Source: Mastigamoeba balamuthi (taxonomy: Eukaryota; Evosea; Mastigamoebida; Mastigamoebidae). From it: a DNA stretch of 32,430 bases. The notes below the pieces were generated by a model. That model made no database searches, had not been told where the DNA came from, and saw nothing but the letters and a program-made list of their open reading frames with translations. Below, piece after piece: positions 20,281-29,184 of the stretch. The translations under genes and the position numbers were made by a program. The stretch spans positions 140,607-173,036 of the forward strand of contig CACRSC010000066.1 in NCBI GenBank assembly GCA_902651635.1. Direction: 5' to 3'. Positions within the stretch are counted from its first letter, which is position 1. Each line of letters begins with the position of its first letter.

Positions 20281-20687
20281 CTGCCACGCCACACGCTCAT
20301 CATGGCGCTCCTCCTGCGCCTGCTGCTGCTCCTCCTGCTGATGCTGGCGACGGTGCGCTCCGCCCAGGCGGCGGCAGAGCTCGCGGAGGCCGCACGCTGC
20401 GCAGTGCACACAGACGTCAACGCAACAGCCCACCGTATCGCGCCTCACATTATCCCAATAATATCTCCCAATGACGTGTCACGTGCTGCACTCTGCCGCA
20501 TCGTTGTGCACCCCCTCCGCAACGACCCCGACCCGCGCACAACCCAAGCAGCCCCAGGGGATCATGACAGAAGGGCAAGGCACGCCGAGACGCGCGTGGC
20601 AGAGCAGCGCCGAGGAGAGGAGAGGAGGGCAGCGCAGAGGAGCCCCAAATCAAATGACGTTGCGGAACAGAACCACCGCCCCTTCGT

Positions 20688-20693
20688 TTTATT
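20688..20693 (-). terminator. AATAAA next to the stop of the small membrane gene
   Basis: Reading minus, the gene ends CAT TAA ATAAAA. AATAAA (20693-20688) starts at the last base of the stop codon (20695-20693). Confidence 0.6.
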
Positions 20694-20977
20694 TAATGCG
20701 CAACCCACGCACTGCGCGCTCCGCACCCAGCGGTCGTCTGGGGGAGACACAACGAGGGGGGCGGGGTCCGCGGGCAGAGCGGGAGGGGAGGGGTGGCTGG
20801 GGTGGCTTGGGGAGAGGTCCGCGACGCACCGGCGGCGACCCCCACGAGGGCGGCGAGGCCGATGACGTCGACCTCACGGACGTTGAGCACGGGGTTCACG
20901 GCCAGCCCCGCGCTCCAGAGCACGAACGCGACGACCATCACGACGATGACGGCGACGAACGCTGCGAATGACTCCAT
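20693..20977 (-). CDS. Small single-TM protein, copy 1 (94 aa, or 58 aa if spliced)
   Basis: The start MESFAAFVAVIVVMVVAFVL is a strongly hydrophobic N-terminal segment (residues about 4-22), then WSAGLAVNPVLNVREVDVIG and a second weakly hydrophobic patch (LAALVGVAAG). The segment could be a signal anchor in the ER or another membrane. The unspliced frame continues through Pro/Ser-rich text to a stop that abuts AATAAA. A 108-nt intron (20845-20738, GTGGGG..CCCCAG, in phase) would remove that low-complexity part and leave 58 residues; I cannot decide between the two. A near-identical second copy begins at 32338 in opposite orientation, with its upstream 300 bp also conserved. No family recognised. 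Confidence 0.6.
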   Translation of the reverse strand: MESFAAFVAVIVVMVVAFVLWSAGLAVNPVLNVREVDVIGLAALVGVAAGASRTSPQATPATPPLPLCPRTPPPSLCLPQTTAGCGARSAWVAH

Positions 20978-21003
20978 CGAAAGCTCGACAGGGCTGTTCG
21001 CTA

Positions 21004-21021
21004 AGCTTATAAAAATAAGCT
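21004..21021. promoter_or_regulatory. AGCTTAT hairpin upstream of small TM gene, copy 1
   Basis: Arms AGCTTAT (21004-21010) and ATAAGCT (21015-21021) with a 4-A loop on the plus strand lie 27 bp before the gene's ATG. The loop differs between copies (AAAA/TTTT here, TTCG at 32301) while both arms are the same, so the arm sequence or its pairing appears to be what is kept. The AT-rich text inside a GC-rich region suggests a core promoter. Confidence 0.5.
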
Positions 21022-21118
21022 AATGGCCCAAGCCCCCGCCGATTCGCTTCCCATCTCCGTCATCCGCCACGTCACGCGGATCTTCGGACAAGGATACCTC
21101 CCGCGAATCTTCGGGCAT
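21020..21118 (-). CDS. Conserved 32-aa small ORF, copy 1
   Basis: An ATG-to-TAG frame upstream of the small TM gene encodes an acidic peptide starting MPEDSREVSLSEDPRDVADD and ending GGGLGH. Compared with the copy at 32197-32295 the frame is intact in both. Three base differences are seen: two silent in Gly codons and one conservative Asp/Glu change. It may be a micropeptide, an upstream ORF of the TM gene, or simply part of a recently duplicated segment. The stop codon lies in the AGCTTAT hairpin. Confidence 0.4.
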   Translation of the reverse strand: MPEDSREVSLSEDPRDVADDGDGKRIGGGLGH

Positions 21119-21465
21119 CGCTCGGGGCCGCGGACACGTGTCGCAGACCAGAGAGGGCAGTGGGGCGCGCAGTCGTGAGTTTGCAGTGTTGCTGTTGGTG
21201 TTGCGTTTGGTTTGGGGGGCGGGGGTGGGGTGAGAGGGCGTTACAGGCGGCAGTCCGCGATGGCGCTGACACTGCCCAGACTGCAGTGCCCTCGAGAGTC
21301 TCTGAGATGGGTACGTAGATGCCTGGGTTCCTCGCCAAAGCACCAGCCACTCAGGCTGCGAGGCAAATTGTCTTAAACTTCGTTGCGTATTGCACAGCGC
21401 ACACAGCGTGTTAGTGTTTATCGTTTGGATGGCGGACAGCAGGCGGGCCTGCCCCGGCAGCGCTC

Positions 21466-24400
21466 TCAGTTGCCGTTCTCTGTGACATCGGCGTCGTCGC
21501 CGTCCTGGCCGTCCTGCCGCTCCCTGCGGATCTGCACGAGGGCCTTGACGTAGGCCACCGCGAAGATAACAGCGAACACGAGGACGCCGCCGCCCACGAT
21601 GCAGGGCAGCCCTACAGCCAGGAACCAGAAGTAGTAGTGCACCGACGAGGGGTCGTCGGGGTCCTTGGCGCCGCGCCGCGCCGTCCACTCGCCGCTCCAC
21701 GAGCCGCCAAGGTCGTCGTGCGCGGTCATCCAGAAGTACGCAGTGCTCTCGCTGTAGCGGTGCGTGAAGACGAGCCGCGCCAGCAGCCTGTTGACCCCGG
21801 CCGCCGTCCCGTTGACCGACCACCGGCCCTGCGCCGTCGCCACGACCGCGTCGGGCCCGCTGCGCTCCTTCGAGAACAGCGACTTGACCGCGTAGCCGAT
21901 CTTGACGACAACGCTGCTGCCCGTGCTGTCCACGACGATGGGCGCCAGCCGCGTCTCCCCGCTGCGCTCGCCCCCGAAGCGCACGGCGTCGTTGCCCGCG
22001 TTGCTGACCGCCAGCGACCCGCGCAGCAGCAGCGTGAAGCGCTGACCGACCCGCACGCCGCGCGCGTTGGTCGCGTTGACGTCGATGGCCACGGGCCCCG
22101 CGTGCGTCGGCACCCCTGCGAGCGTCCGCGTCGCGCTGTCGAAGCTCAGCCAGTCGTTGCTCAGCGCGCGGTAGGGCCCGTCCTTGGTCGTCGACCACGA
22201 CGCGTTCAGCCTCAGCTCTGCCCCGTCGTCCTGCACGAACGCGTCCGCGGGCACCGCGAAGGCGTAGCGGAGGCCGACGCGGGCGTCGCAGCAGCCCGGG
22301 CTGCCCTGAATGGACCTGCCCACGCGGGGAGCCCGCGAGCCGTAGAGCACCCACGCCCTGCCCGTGCCGTTCCTGTGCTCGACGGTGCCGATGACGAGGT
22401 CCTCGACGCCGTCGCCATTGCAGTCACCCGCAGACGACACGGAGCCCTGCAGGTGCATCGCGCGAAGGCCCCCGACGACCTCGAAGCCACGGACGCCCGA
22501 CGTGGCCGCCGCCTCGCTGACACGCGCAGGCCACCTGCCCCTGCGCCCGAACACGACGAGGACGCGCGCTGTCCGCGAGGGCGAGGTGGTGCTGAGGCAC
22601 ACGACGTCCGCGAGGCCATCGCCGTTGACGTCGGCAGAGGCCACCTGCCGCACGTTCCGCGCCGGCAGCGTAGACCAGAACGCCCCCTCATGCGTGCGGA
22701 CGACGACTGCGGGCCACGCGTCCTTGCCCTTGCGGCCAAAGAGCACGTGGACGCCACTGTTCGCGGTGCCGATCACGAAGTCGGCCACGCCGTCGCCGTT
22801 GACGTCGCCAGCGCGCGCCACGCTGACGCTCTGCAGGGACATCGAGGTTCGCGCGCTGGCTGTGACGACGAAACCGGTGGAGCCGCCGAGCGAGCTGACG
22901 TTCAGCGATGGTCCCCACGAGGCCCGTCCAAACACAACGTGCACAGTCCAGTTGGACCCATTGGTCTGGTATGCGGAACCGACTGCAAAATCAGCATAGC
23001 TGTCGCCGTCGACGTCGCCGACACCGCTCAGCGCCATCGACGAAGCAGAGGGCTCCGAAAGCACGCCATCCACAGCGAAGCCATCGGTTCCAGCGAGCAA
23101 AGACACCGAGACGCTGCGAGGCCACTTCCTGCGCCCCAGCAGCACGTAGCCGCGTCCCCCGACTATCCGCAGTGGTCTCCGAGCTGTGGCCACCACGTCG
23201 CTCGCGGACAGCGGCAGCTGTGTCTGCACGGCCCCCACCAGCACGTCGTCGATGCCGTCGCCGTTGACGTCCCCGGCGGCGCTCACAGCGAAGCCCAGGC
23301 CCCCGGCGCCCGCGTCCCCAGCGATGGCGAACCCGCTGGTCCCGTCCAGCGCCCCGACCCGCAGCACAGCGCCTGCGCCCCAGCCGCCGCTCCTGCCAAA
23401 CACGACGTACGCCCTCCCCGCGCCCCCGGCGGCACCCGGCGCCCCCGCGATGAGGTCGGGCACGCGGTCCCCGTTGACGTCGCCCGCAGACGACACCGAC
23501 CACCCCAGCAGGTCGCCCTCCTCCCCACTCTCGATCGTCACCCTCGCCGCGCCTTCGCTGTTGCTGCCTGTCGCCCCGAGTACGAGGTACACGCGGCCCG
23601 CGCCGGGGGCGCCGACAGCGAAGTCGCCGACGGTATCGTTGTCCATGTCGCCCACGCCGGACACGGAGGCCCCCGCCATCGGCGCATTACTGCCACCCAA
23701 CAGGACGTAGCCGTCGCCCGCCAGCTCGATGCCCTCCGAGAGCGTCAGGGCGGCGGGGAAGTGCGACGACGCGTTGCGGCCCCGCACGACGAAGCTGCTC
23801 CCCACGTTGACGCCTCCAGTGCCGCTGGGCTTCTCGGGGGCGCCCAGAAGCAGGTCGTCGATGCCGTCGCCGTCGATGTCGCCCAGCGGGCCCACGTAGC
23901 GCGTAGTGTCGGGCCAGTAGGGCGCGGGCCCGCGTACCTCGAGCGTCAGCAGCGCCTTGGACGGGACAGCGACGTGCGCGGGCCACGGCAGGACGCTGCC
24001 GAAGACGACGGTGCACCTGCTGGCCGCGCCCCTGTCCTGCGCGCAGAGCACCACGTCGCCCACGCCGTCGTCGTTGAGGTCGCCCGCGGGGCCCGCGGAG
24101 ACCATGGGCGGTGCGTAGTCCCACTGCCGCTCGTTGGCCGAGACCAGCGACCACCGCAGGCGCCCCGCAGCGCCGCCGACAGGGAGGAAGCGCGGCCACG
24201 ACCAGCGGGCTGCGCTGTCGCCGAAGACGACGAGGTAGCGGCTGGGCGCGGGGGCGTCGCCCGAGGGGCCCAGGCAGACGACAAAGTCCGCGTGGCCGTC
24301 GCCGTCGACGTCGCCTGCCGCACCGACCGCGAGTCCGTCGCCGTCGCCGTCGCTGGTGGCGTTGAACCCCGCGACGACGACGGCCACGACGCCCTCTGCG

Positions 24401-25714
24401 CTCCCGACCTCGACGACGGGCCCGAACGCGAGGCGTCCGAAGACGAGGAACGCAGCAGCGCCGCGGCCGTCGCCCAGCACAACGTCGTCGACAGCGTCGC
24501 CGTCCACGTCACCCACGCCTGCGAACGTGGCGACGCCGGGCACCGCGAAGCCCTCGGAGGGCCCCAGGCGCTCGACGTCGAGGACGGGGGGCCACTGGGC
24601 GGTGGGGCGCCCGTAGACGACGCGGACGCTGCGAGCACTGGGGCGCAGCGCGACGGCGACGTCTGTGCAGTTGTCGCCGTTGACGTCGCCGACGGCGGCC
24701 ACGCGGGCGACGGGGCCGGCGAGGGCGACGACGAGGGCGCGGGGGCCGCGGTCGTCGAGGGAGGAGGGCCAGGGGGCGGGGCGCCTGCGGCCCAGCAGCA
24801 CGTAGGCCGCAGAGGAGCCGTCGCTGGCCCCGCACACCACAGCCACGTCCCCCACCCCGTCGCAGTTGACGTCCCCCGCGCTCTCCACCGTCACCTGCAA
24901 GCCAGCGGGCGTGGAGGGCGGCACGGTGAGTGGCCGCTGCGTGGCAGAGGAAGCGGGGGAGGAAGAAGGCCTCCAGAGACAAACTGAAACCGGAAGAGTC
25001 AACGCAAGTCCACACCGCAGAGCCGCAGCGCGCAGCAGCGGCAGACAGCTGGCCCGCGACTGCCAGCCCCGCGCACAGGACCACCCTCTGCAACGCCCGT
25101 GTGCAGCGCAGGCGCCCAGGCGCACTCTGGCCGCCGTTCACAGCAGCCAACAACGGAGAGCAGCGCAAACACAGAGCACAGAGCGAGTCCACGGGGGCAG
25201 CGAACACCCCACAGGCACACAAGTCAATTGACACGTCCCCAGGGCACCCAGACAGGGACCAGAGACCAGAGACCCCAGGGACCAGGGACCCCTCTCCCCC
25301 TGGGTCAGGCGAGGGGAGGCGGTGGCAGCAGAGGGGCACCGTGGCGCCGCAGGGGCAGCGGGGGGCGTCGATGCGGAGGGCGCGGCCCTCGGCGACAGCG
25401 CGGGGCAGAGCGACAGAGGCGCCCACAGGGCCCAGCACCACGTGCACTGCCCCGCAGCCACCCGCCACCACGTCCACAGCGCCGTCCCCGTCCACGTCCC
25501 CCGCGGGCGCTGCCCTGCCGGCGTCGTACAGGCGCACGGGGGCGTCGGGGGCGACGGCGACCTCGCGGCCGCGCCCGTTGGCGGTGACGTCAGACAGGAG
25601 CGCGCTGGGCCACGCCGCGGAGGGGGCCTGCTGCTGCTGGGAGCGCGCGGGCGCCGCGAGGGCGAGGGCGAGGGCCAGCAGCGGGAACAGACGCGCGTGC
25701 GTTGCGGCCTGCAT
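21466..25714 (-). CDS. FG-GAP double-propeller receptor, single-pass membrane protein (1267 aa, 2 exons)
   Basis: Predicted cell-surface adhesion or ligand-binding protein, integrin-alpha-like only in its propeller. Exon 1 is 25714-25340 (start MQAATHARLFPLLALALALA, a signal peptide ending near ARS, residue 25). Intron 25339-24895 (GTGCCC..TTGCAG, phase 0); exon 2 24894-21466. I count 14 calcium-loop motifs of type GDVNGDGxxD, from GDVDGDGAVD at 72-81 to GDCNGDGVED, enough for two seven-bladed beta-propellers. A domain with NDWLSFDSATRTLAGVPTHA follows, typical of the putative Ig (He_PIG)/cadherin-like dystroglycan fold. Then come a membrane-proximal region, one TM segment (FWFLAVGLPCIVGGGVLVFA onward) and a 26-residue charged tail (QIRRERQDGQDGDDADVTEN). 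No integrin GFFKR motif. Three decayed relatives lie to the left. Confidence 0.88.
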
Positions 25715-26225
25715 TGGGGGAGCGCGCTGTTGGCTGAACTGGTGATGAAGAATCTGAACCAGATATGAGCACAGAATATCGAAATATCGCAGCCGCACTG
25801 ACGCTAAATCTGAAATCCTGTCATATCGCAAATTCTCTAAATCTCATATCGCGGGGCGTATGCCAGAGTACCGAGACGGCGCTGAGCAGTGCAACTCAGC
25901 CCGTACCAAGAAGTGGCCAAGATCGCACTCGCACAGCAGACCTGCTGAGATGCTGAGCGAGTATCTGGGTGCGCCGGATTTCTGGACCAACGCAAATGCA
26001 CAGGAGCAAACCAGCTGAACAAGCTTGCGGATGCAAGGAGTAGACAAAAGCGTTAGTCCTTTTCTCTGACTTAAGTCCCATGGATCTGAACAAAAGTGTT
26101 GACCGGGTGGAGGTTGCCTGAGGAAGGAGGTACAGTAGAAGGCCACTGCGTCGGGGCAGTGACGCATAACCCCGCTGAATGGCTATAGAGGGTTGTTGGG
26201 CGCTGTGTCCCCGGGGCCAACACTT
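25715..26225. other. Intergenic, probable receptor promoter on the right of the receptor ATG
   Basis: No gene seen; I looked for tRNA and snRNA signatures and found none I trust. The part next to the receptor start (25760-25860) is AT-richer than its surroundings and has repeated ATATCGC/ATATCGAA text (four occurrences), similar to text upstream of the gene pair at 27092-27216. This may be a promoter motif of the genome. Confidence 0.45.
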
Positions 26226-27091
26226 CTACAGCACGATCCAGTCGCACACCTTGTTCACGCGGGTTGCGAGCGAGTCGGCAGGCACAATGCCCATGTCGTC
26301 GTTGTACCACTGCACCAGCTGCAGCAAGCACGCAGCCAGCGACCACCGCGTGAGCTCAGGCGGGCGCAGGACGAGGGAAGGGGGGGTATCGTACCCCGAG
26401 CACCTGCGTGTGGGACAGGGCCGTCACAGCATCGGCGCTGGCGGGAAACCCGGGCATTCTCGTGCCCACAGCGGGGACCTCTGCAGGCACAGCGGGGAGC
26501 TCGGTCTGCTCGGTCTGCTCGGGCTCTGGCGGCGCTGTCCTCTGGCGCTTCTTCGGCGACGGGGCAGCAACAGGGGCCGGGGGCGGCAGCAGCGCACGCA
26601 GCGTCGCCACGCCCATGAGGCCGGCGTTCTCCTTGAGCAGCGGGAGCCACGGCGTGGAGCCCCCGTGCCTGCGCGCCCCGCTGTTCCTCTTGCGCAGCCT
26701 CGCGTTCTGGATCTGCGCCTGGATCGCCTGGATCCCCAGGCGCAGGTCCTCTGCCCACTGGGGCACAGCGTCTCCGTAGCGCACAGCCGCGTCTGGCAGT
26801 GGCGATGTGAGCAGTGCGCTCGGGAGAGGGGAGCGCACGCTGCATCACGATCGCCTCCTTGCGGACCAGCGCAGCAGCCACCTCGCCGTCGGTCACCGCG
26901 GGGCTGTCGACGGCTGCGGCGGGGTCTGAGCGCGGTGGGTGGCGCGTGGGGGGCGTCGTCGACGCACCGCGCAGCCTCTTGCGGGACGGGAGCTCGCGCT
27001 CGGCAGCGTCGATGTCCGCCGTGTCCAGGGCAGCGCCTGCTGCGGCCGGGGCCAGCGGCGGGATGTCCACTGCGTAAGCCGGGGCCTGCAT
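26226..27091 (-). CDS. Orphan protein with nuclear-type basic motif (247 aa, 3 exons)
   Basis: Exons 27091-26839, 26792-26395 and 26318-26226; introns 26838-26793 (46 nt, GTGCGC..TGCCAG, phase 1) and 26394-26319 (76 nt, GTACGA..CTGCAG, phase 0). Both junctions keep the frame, and the decayed copy at 9630-10115 shows the same second intron in place, which supports the model. The protein starts MQAPAYAVDIPPLAPAAAGA, has a helical middle (LRLGIQAIQAQIQNARLRKR, then STPWLPLLKENAGLMG), a basic nuclear-signal-like PKKRQR, and a C-terminus VQWYNDDMGIVPADSLATRV ending CDWIVL. Between this gene and its degraded copy the helix, the SHTQVL region and the C-terminus are best preserved. No family recognised; a DNA- or chromatin-associated role is a guess from the basic motif. 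Confidence 0.75.
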
Positions 27092-27216
27092 GTTTTGGCG
27101 CCAATCGCACAGGAGAAACAGTTGATATGCGAGCAACCAGGAAGATATCGAAGTAAATCATCAGAGAGATACGCAAATCAGGGAAAACCCGAGAATCAGA
27201 GAAAAGCTGTGTCTGC
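27092..27216. promoter_or_regulatory. Divergent promoter between orphan and zinc-finger genes
   Basis: Only 125 bp separate the two ATGs, facing away from each other. The stretch is AT-richer than the flanks, contains GATATCGAAGTAAATCATC and GCAAATCAGGG, and resembles the DNA upstream of the FG-GAP receptor in its ATATCG text. A shared promoter is inferred from position and composition. Confidence 0.5.
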
Positions 27217-27960
27217 ATGAGCGGCGGCGAACTGGGACAGCACGAGGCGTCGGTGGTGGCGGGGCAGGGCTTCGCGTGCCAGTGGGAGGGCTGCATGTGG
27301 GCGTGCGCGTCGCCCGAGGAGCTGTTCGAGCACCTGGGCATGCACGCCGAGCGCGAGCCCTGGGTCTGCCGCTGGACCGAGTGCAGGAACTCCTCCAAGC
27401 GCTGGCCCTACCGCTCCTCCCTCCTCCAGCACCTCGTCTCGCACGCCCCCGAGTACAAGGCACAGTCCCACCGGCCGAGAAAAATATCGCGATTTCCCGC
27501 GATACCAGAAAATCTCGCTGACGTCAGTTGATTTTCCCCTTCCGTACATGGCAGCCGATCGCGTGCCCGTACTGCGAGTACCGGACGTCGTTCCAGTGGC
27601 GCCTGTCGTCGCACATACGGCGGCACCAGTCGCAGCTGCAGGCGCTGCCCATGCTGCAGGGCGGCCCCGTGCAGCAGGCCCCGTCGCAGGCGGCGTCGCA
27701 GGCGCAGGCGCAGCAGAGCGGCGACGAGACGGACCACGCGCAGCAGTCGTCGCAGCCGCTGCCCCTGCACCACGCCAACGGCCACAAGCGCCCGCGCGAG
27801 GGCGAGGCCCAGGACGCGGCGGAGCAGCAGGGATGCGGGGCCTCGGGGGGCTGCGGGGGCGAGAGGGAGCCCGAGATGAAGGCGCGCAGGACCACCGGCT
27901 GCTCGCACGCGCCCTTCATGTCCATCGGCGGCTGCAGCGGCTGCGCTCACCTCGCGGAAG
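27217..27960 (+). CDS. C2H2 zinc-finger protein (237+ aa)
   Basis: Likely nucleic-acid-binding. Exon 1 (27217-27522) encodes finger 1 (FACQWEGCMWACASPEELFE, Cys21, Cys26, His39, His43) and finger 2 (Cys51, Cys56, His72, His76, in VCRWTECRNSSKRW). The CxWxxC form recalls GLI/ZIC/AEBP2-type fingers. Finger 3 (ACPYCEYRTSFQWRLSSHIR, Cys106, Cys109, His122, His126) lies in another frame. A 32-nt intron (27523-27554, GTCAGT..GGCAG, phase 0) is the only junction I found that joins them without losing a ligand. Gln-rich text and a basic stretch (NGHKRPREGEAQD) follow. At 27960 the frame either continues to a stop at 28052 (267 aa) or is spliced (GTGCCC..GCGCAG, 27961-28345, phases match) to the next gene's frame, giving 413 aa. 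Confidence 0.75.
27485..27504. repeat. Short inverted repeat TATCGCG/CGCGATA in zinc-finger exon 1
   Basis: Arms 27485-27491 and 27498-27504 with a 6-nt loop, in an AT-richer patch just before the proposed 32-nt intron. It is unlike coding text around it and resembles the ATATCGC text of upstream regions, so the true exon end could be earlier than I placed it. Confidence 0.5.
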
Positions 27961-28326
27961 GTGCCCCTGCGCTGCTCCCCCCCCCCCTCTCCTCTGTCTC
28001 TCGCCCCCGTGTCCTGTGGCTGGTCTCTTCTCTTTGTCTCCGCTTTGCCTGACCTCTGATGTCCTGCATGAACTGCTGTCTATATCTCTGTCCCTGTTCT
28101 CTGTCTCTGTCCTTGTTCGCTCTGTCTCTGTCCCTGTCCCTTTACCGCGCGTGCTTGGAGCAGAGGTGCTTTTGCGGCGGGGGGAGGAGTACTGTTCTCT
28201 CTGACTGCGCTTCTGTCTCTGTACTCTTCTCCTTCTCTCCTGTCTTTCGCTCTCTCTCTCACTCCCTCACTCTCGCTGTTGCTCTCTGCTCCATTCGCTG
28301 TTACCCATGGGGCTGGTGGCTCTGAC
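27961..28326. other. Pyrimidine-rich intron or intergenic spacer
   Basis: Dominated by CT-rich simple text, with TCTCTGTCCCTG-type units repeated from about 28078 to 28145 and CT-rich text again from about 28196 to 28290. It is either the last intron of the zinc-finger gene (GTGCCC at 27961, CGCGCAG ending 28345) or the leader of the next gene. Nothing coding is recognised. Confidence 0.6.
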
Positions 28327-28875
28327 ATGGCCTCTCTGCGCGCAGTGATTGTGCTGGACAGCGTGGGCGATCCGTGCGGGGACTCGCGGCAGGTGCTGGT
28401 GACCGAGTCGGACTCTGTGGGCGACATCGTGCTGACCATCGAGCAGGAGATCCTGCCCGAGGGCCAGCGCGTCGAGCGCGTCTGGCGCTGCCTGCCCGAC
28501 GGCCGCCGCATCCTCATCGACCGCCGCCAGTACCGCTACTCGTTCCACCTCATGTTCAGCGGCTGCGCCGTCGCCGTCGACGTCTCTGCAGCCGCTGCAG
28601 CAGCAGCAGCGGCAGCCCCCCGGCAACAGCAGCAGCAGCAGCAGCGGGCAGTGCCAGAGGAGGAGTCTGTGCTGCAGCCGCAGGTGGACCAGTGCACGTG
28701 CCCCGAGTGCCCCCTGCAGCCCCTGCAGCAGCAGCAGCAGCAGCACAGGTGTCCCGAGTGCGCCCAGCAGCAGCCGGAGGAGCAGCACACGTGCCCAGAG
28801 TGCCCGCAGCGGCAGCAGGCCAAGCAGCAGCAGCAGCCGGTGATCGACATGCTGGGAATACCGCAGGAACCGTAA
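28327..28875 (+). CDS. Beta-rich, possibly ubiquitin-like, domain plus Gln-rich CPEC-repeat tail (182 aa)
   Basis: The ATG at 28327 (GACATGG context) begins MASLRAVIVLDSVGDPCGDS. The first 80 residues alternate hydrophobic strands and turns (RQVLVTESDSVGDIVLTIEQ, RVWRCLPDGRRILIDRRQYR) in a way that resembles a ubiquitin-like or RA fold; that is an inference, not a recognised family. After an Ala run the tail is Gln-rich and carries three copies of CPEC at similar spacing (QCTCPECPLQPL, HRCPECAQQQ, HTCPECPQRQ), which could bind metal. The stop is TAA at 28873-28875. The frame can also be read as the last exon of the zinc-finger gene (acceptor at 28345, phase 1), with equal support. Confidence 0.6.
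   Translation: MASLRAVIVLDSVGDPCGDSRQVLVTESDSVGDIVLTIEQEILPEGQRVERVWRCLPDGRRILIDRRQYRYSFHLMFSGCAVAVDVSAAAAAAAAAAPRQQQQQQQRAVPEEESVLQPQVDQCTCPECPLQPLQQQQQQHRCPECAQQQPEEQHTCPECPQRQQAKQQQQPVIDMLGIPQEP
28570..28840 (+). repeat. CAG-rich tracts coding Gln and Ala runs
   Basis: Runs of CAG (28626-28644 and 28724-28743, with shorter ones nearby) and GCAGCAG text encode Ala (frame of GCA) then Gln. The three CPEC units are separated by these runs, suggesting expansion of an ancestral unit. Confidence 0.75.
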
Positions 28876-29184
28876 CAAACGCCCCCCTTTCCCCTAGAGA
28901 CACACACCGTCGCCGGCACAGGCACAATACAAGCCCCCCCGCGAGAGGACACCGCCACAGTCACTTAGTGCTGCGGTCTCGTTCAACGCCCGATCTGTTG
29001 AAGAATCTGGGAAGAGCACAGCGCAGGAAAATCATGATTTTAATTCTACAACCCGCACACAGGCATCCCGCAAGCGGAGCGCCCGTTGTCGACCCTTCTC
29101 GCCCAGAGCCGCCGCCAGCTCGCCCAGCGGGACCCCCGCGTCCCCACCCCCTCCCCGAGGCAAGGAGCGAGAGGCCCACCGCCC
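28876..29184. other. Intergenic, probable promoter of the DIL gene
   Basis: No gene seen. A perfect 14-bp palindrome AAAATCATGATTTT lies at 29028-29041, about 145 bp before the DIL gene ATG, in a small AT-rich patch. The rest is GC-rich text without coding sense. Confidence 0.45.

Larger units (their letters stand above)
20885..21279. repeat. Left arm of a ~400-bp inverted repeat
   Basis: The reverse complement matches 32022-32430 almost throughout, with small indels in the C-rich part. It contains, in minus orientation, a remnant of the DIL gene's last codons (encoding LGSVSAIADCRL and the stop, about 21279-21242), an intergenic stretch with a 32-codon ORF, a hairpin and the first 31 codons of the small TM gene. 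Similarity stops abruptly at 21279; on the other side it runs to the window edge, so the repeat may be longer. Confidence 0.9.

Noticed and set aside
21637-24987. A 1116-codon plus-strand open frame antisense to the FG-GAP receptor
   Set aside because: It mirrors the GC-rich codon bias and repeat period of the receptor. Its peptide has no domain sense, while the minus strand encodes recognisable FG-GAP repeats throughout.
25838-26030. Possible structured RNA (tRNA or U2-like) in the intergenic region
   Set aside because: A GGCCAAGATC string recalls U2 snRNA, but the flanking conserved U2 text is absent. No tRNA cloverleaf or A/B box pair could be laid out.
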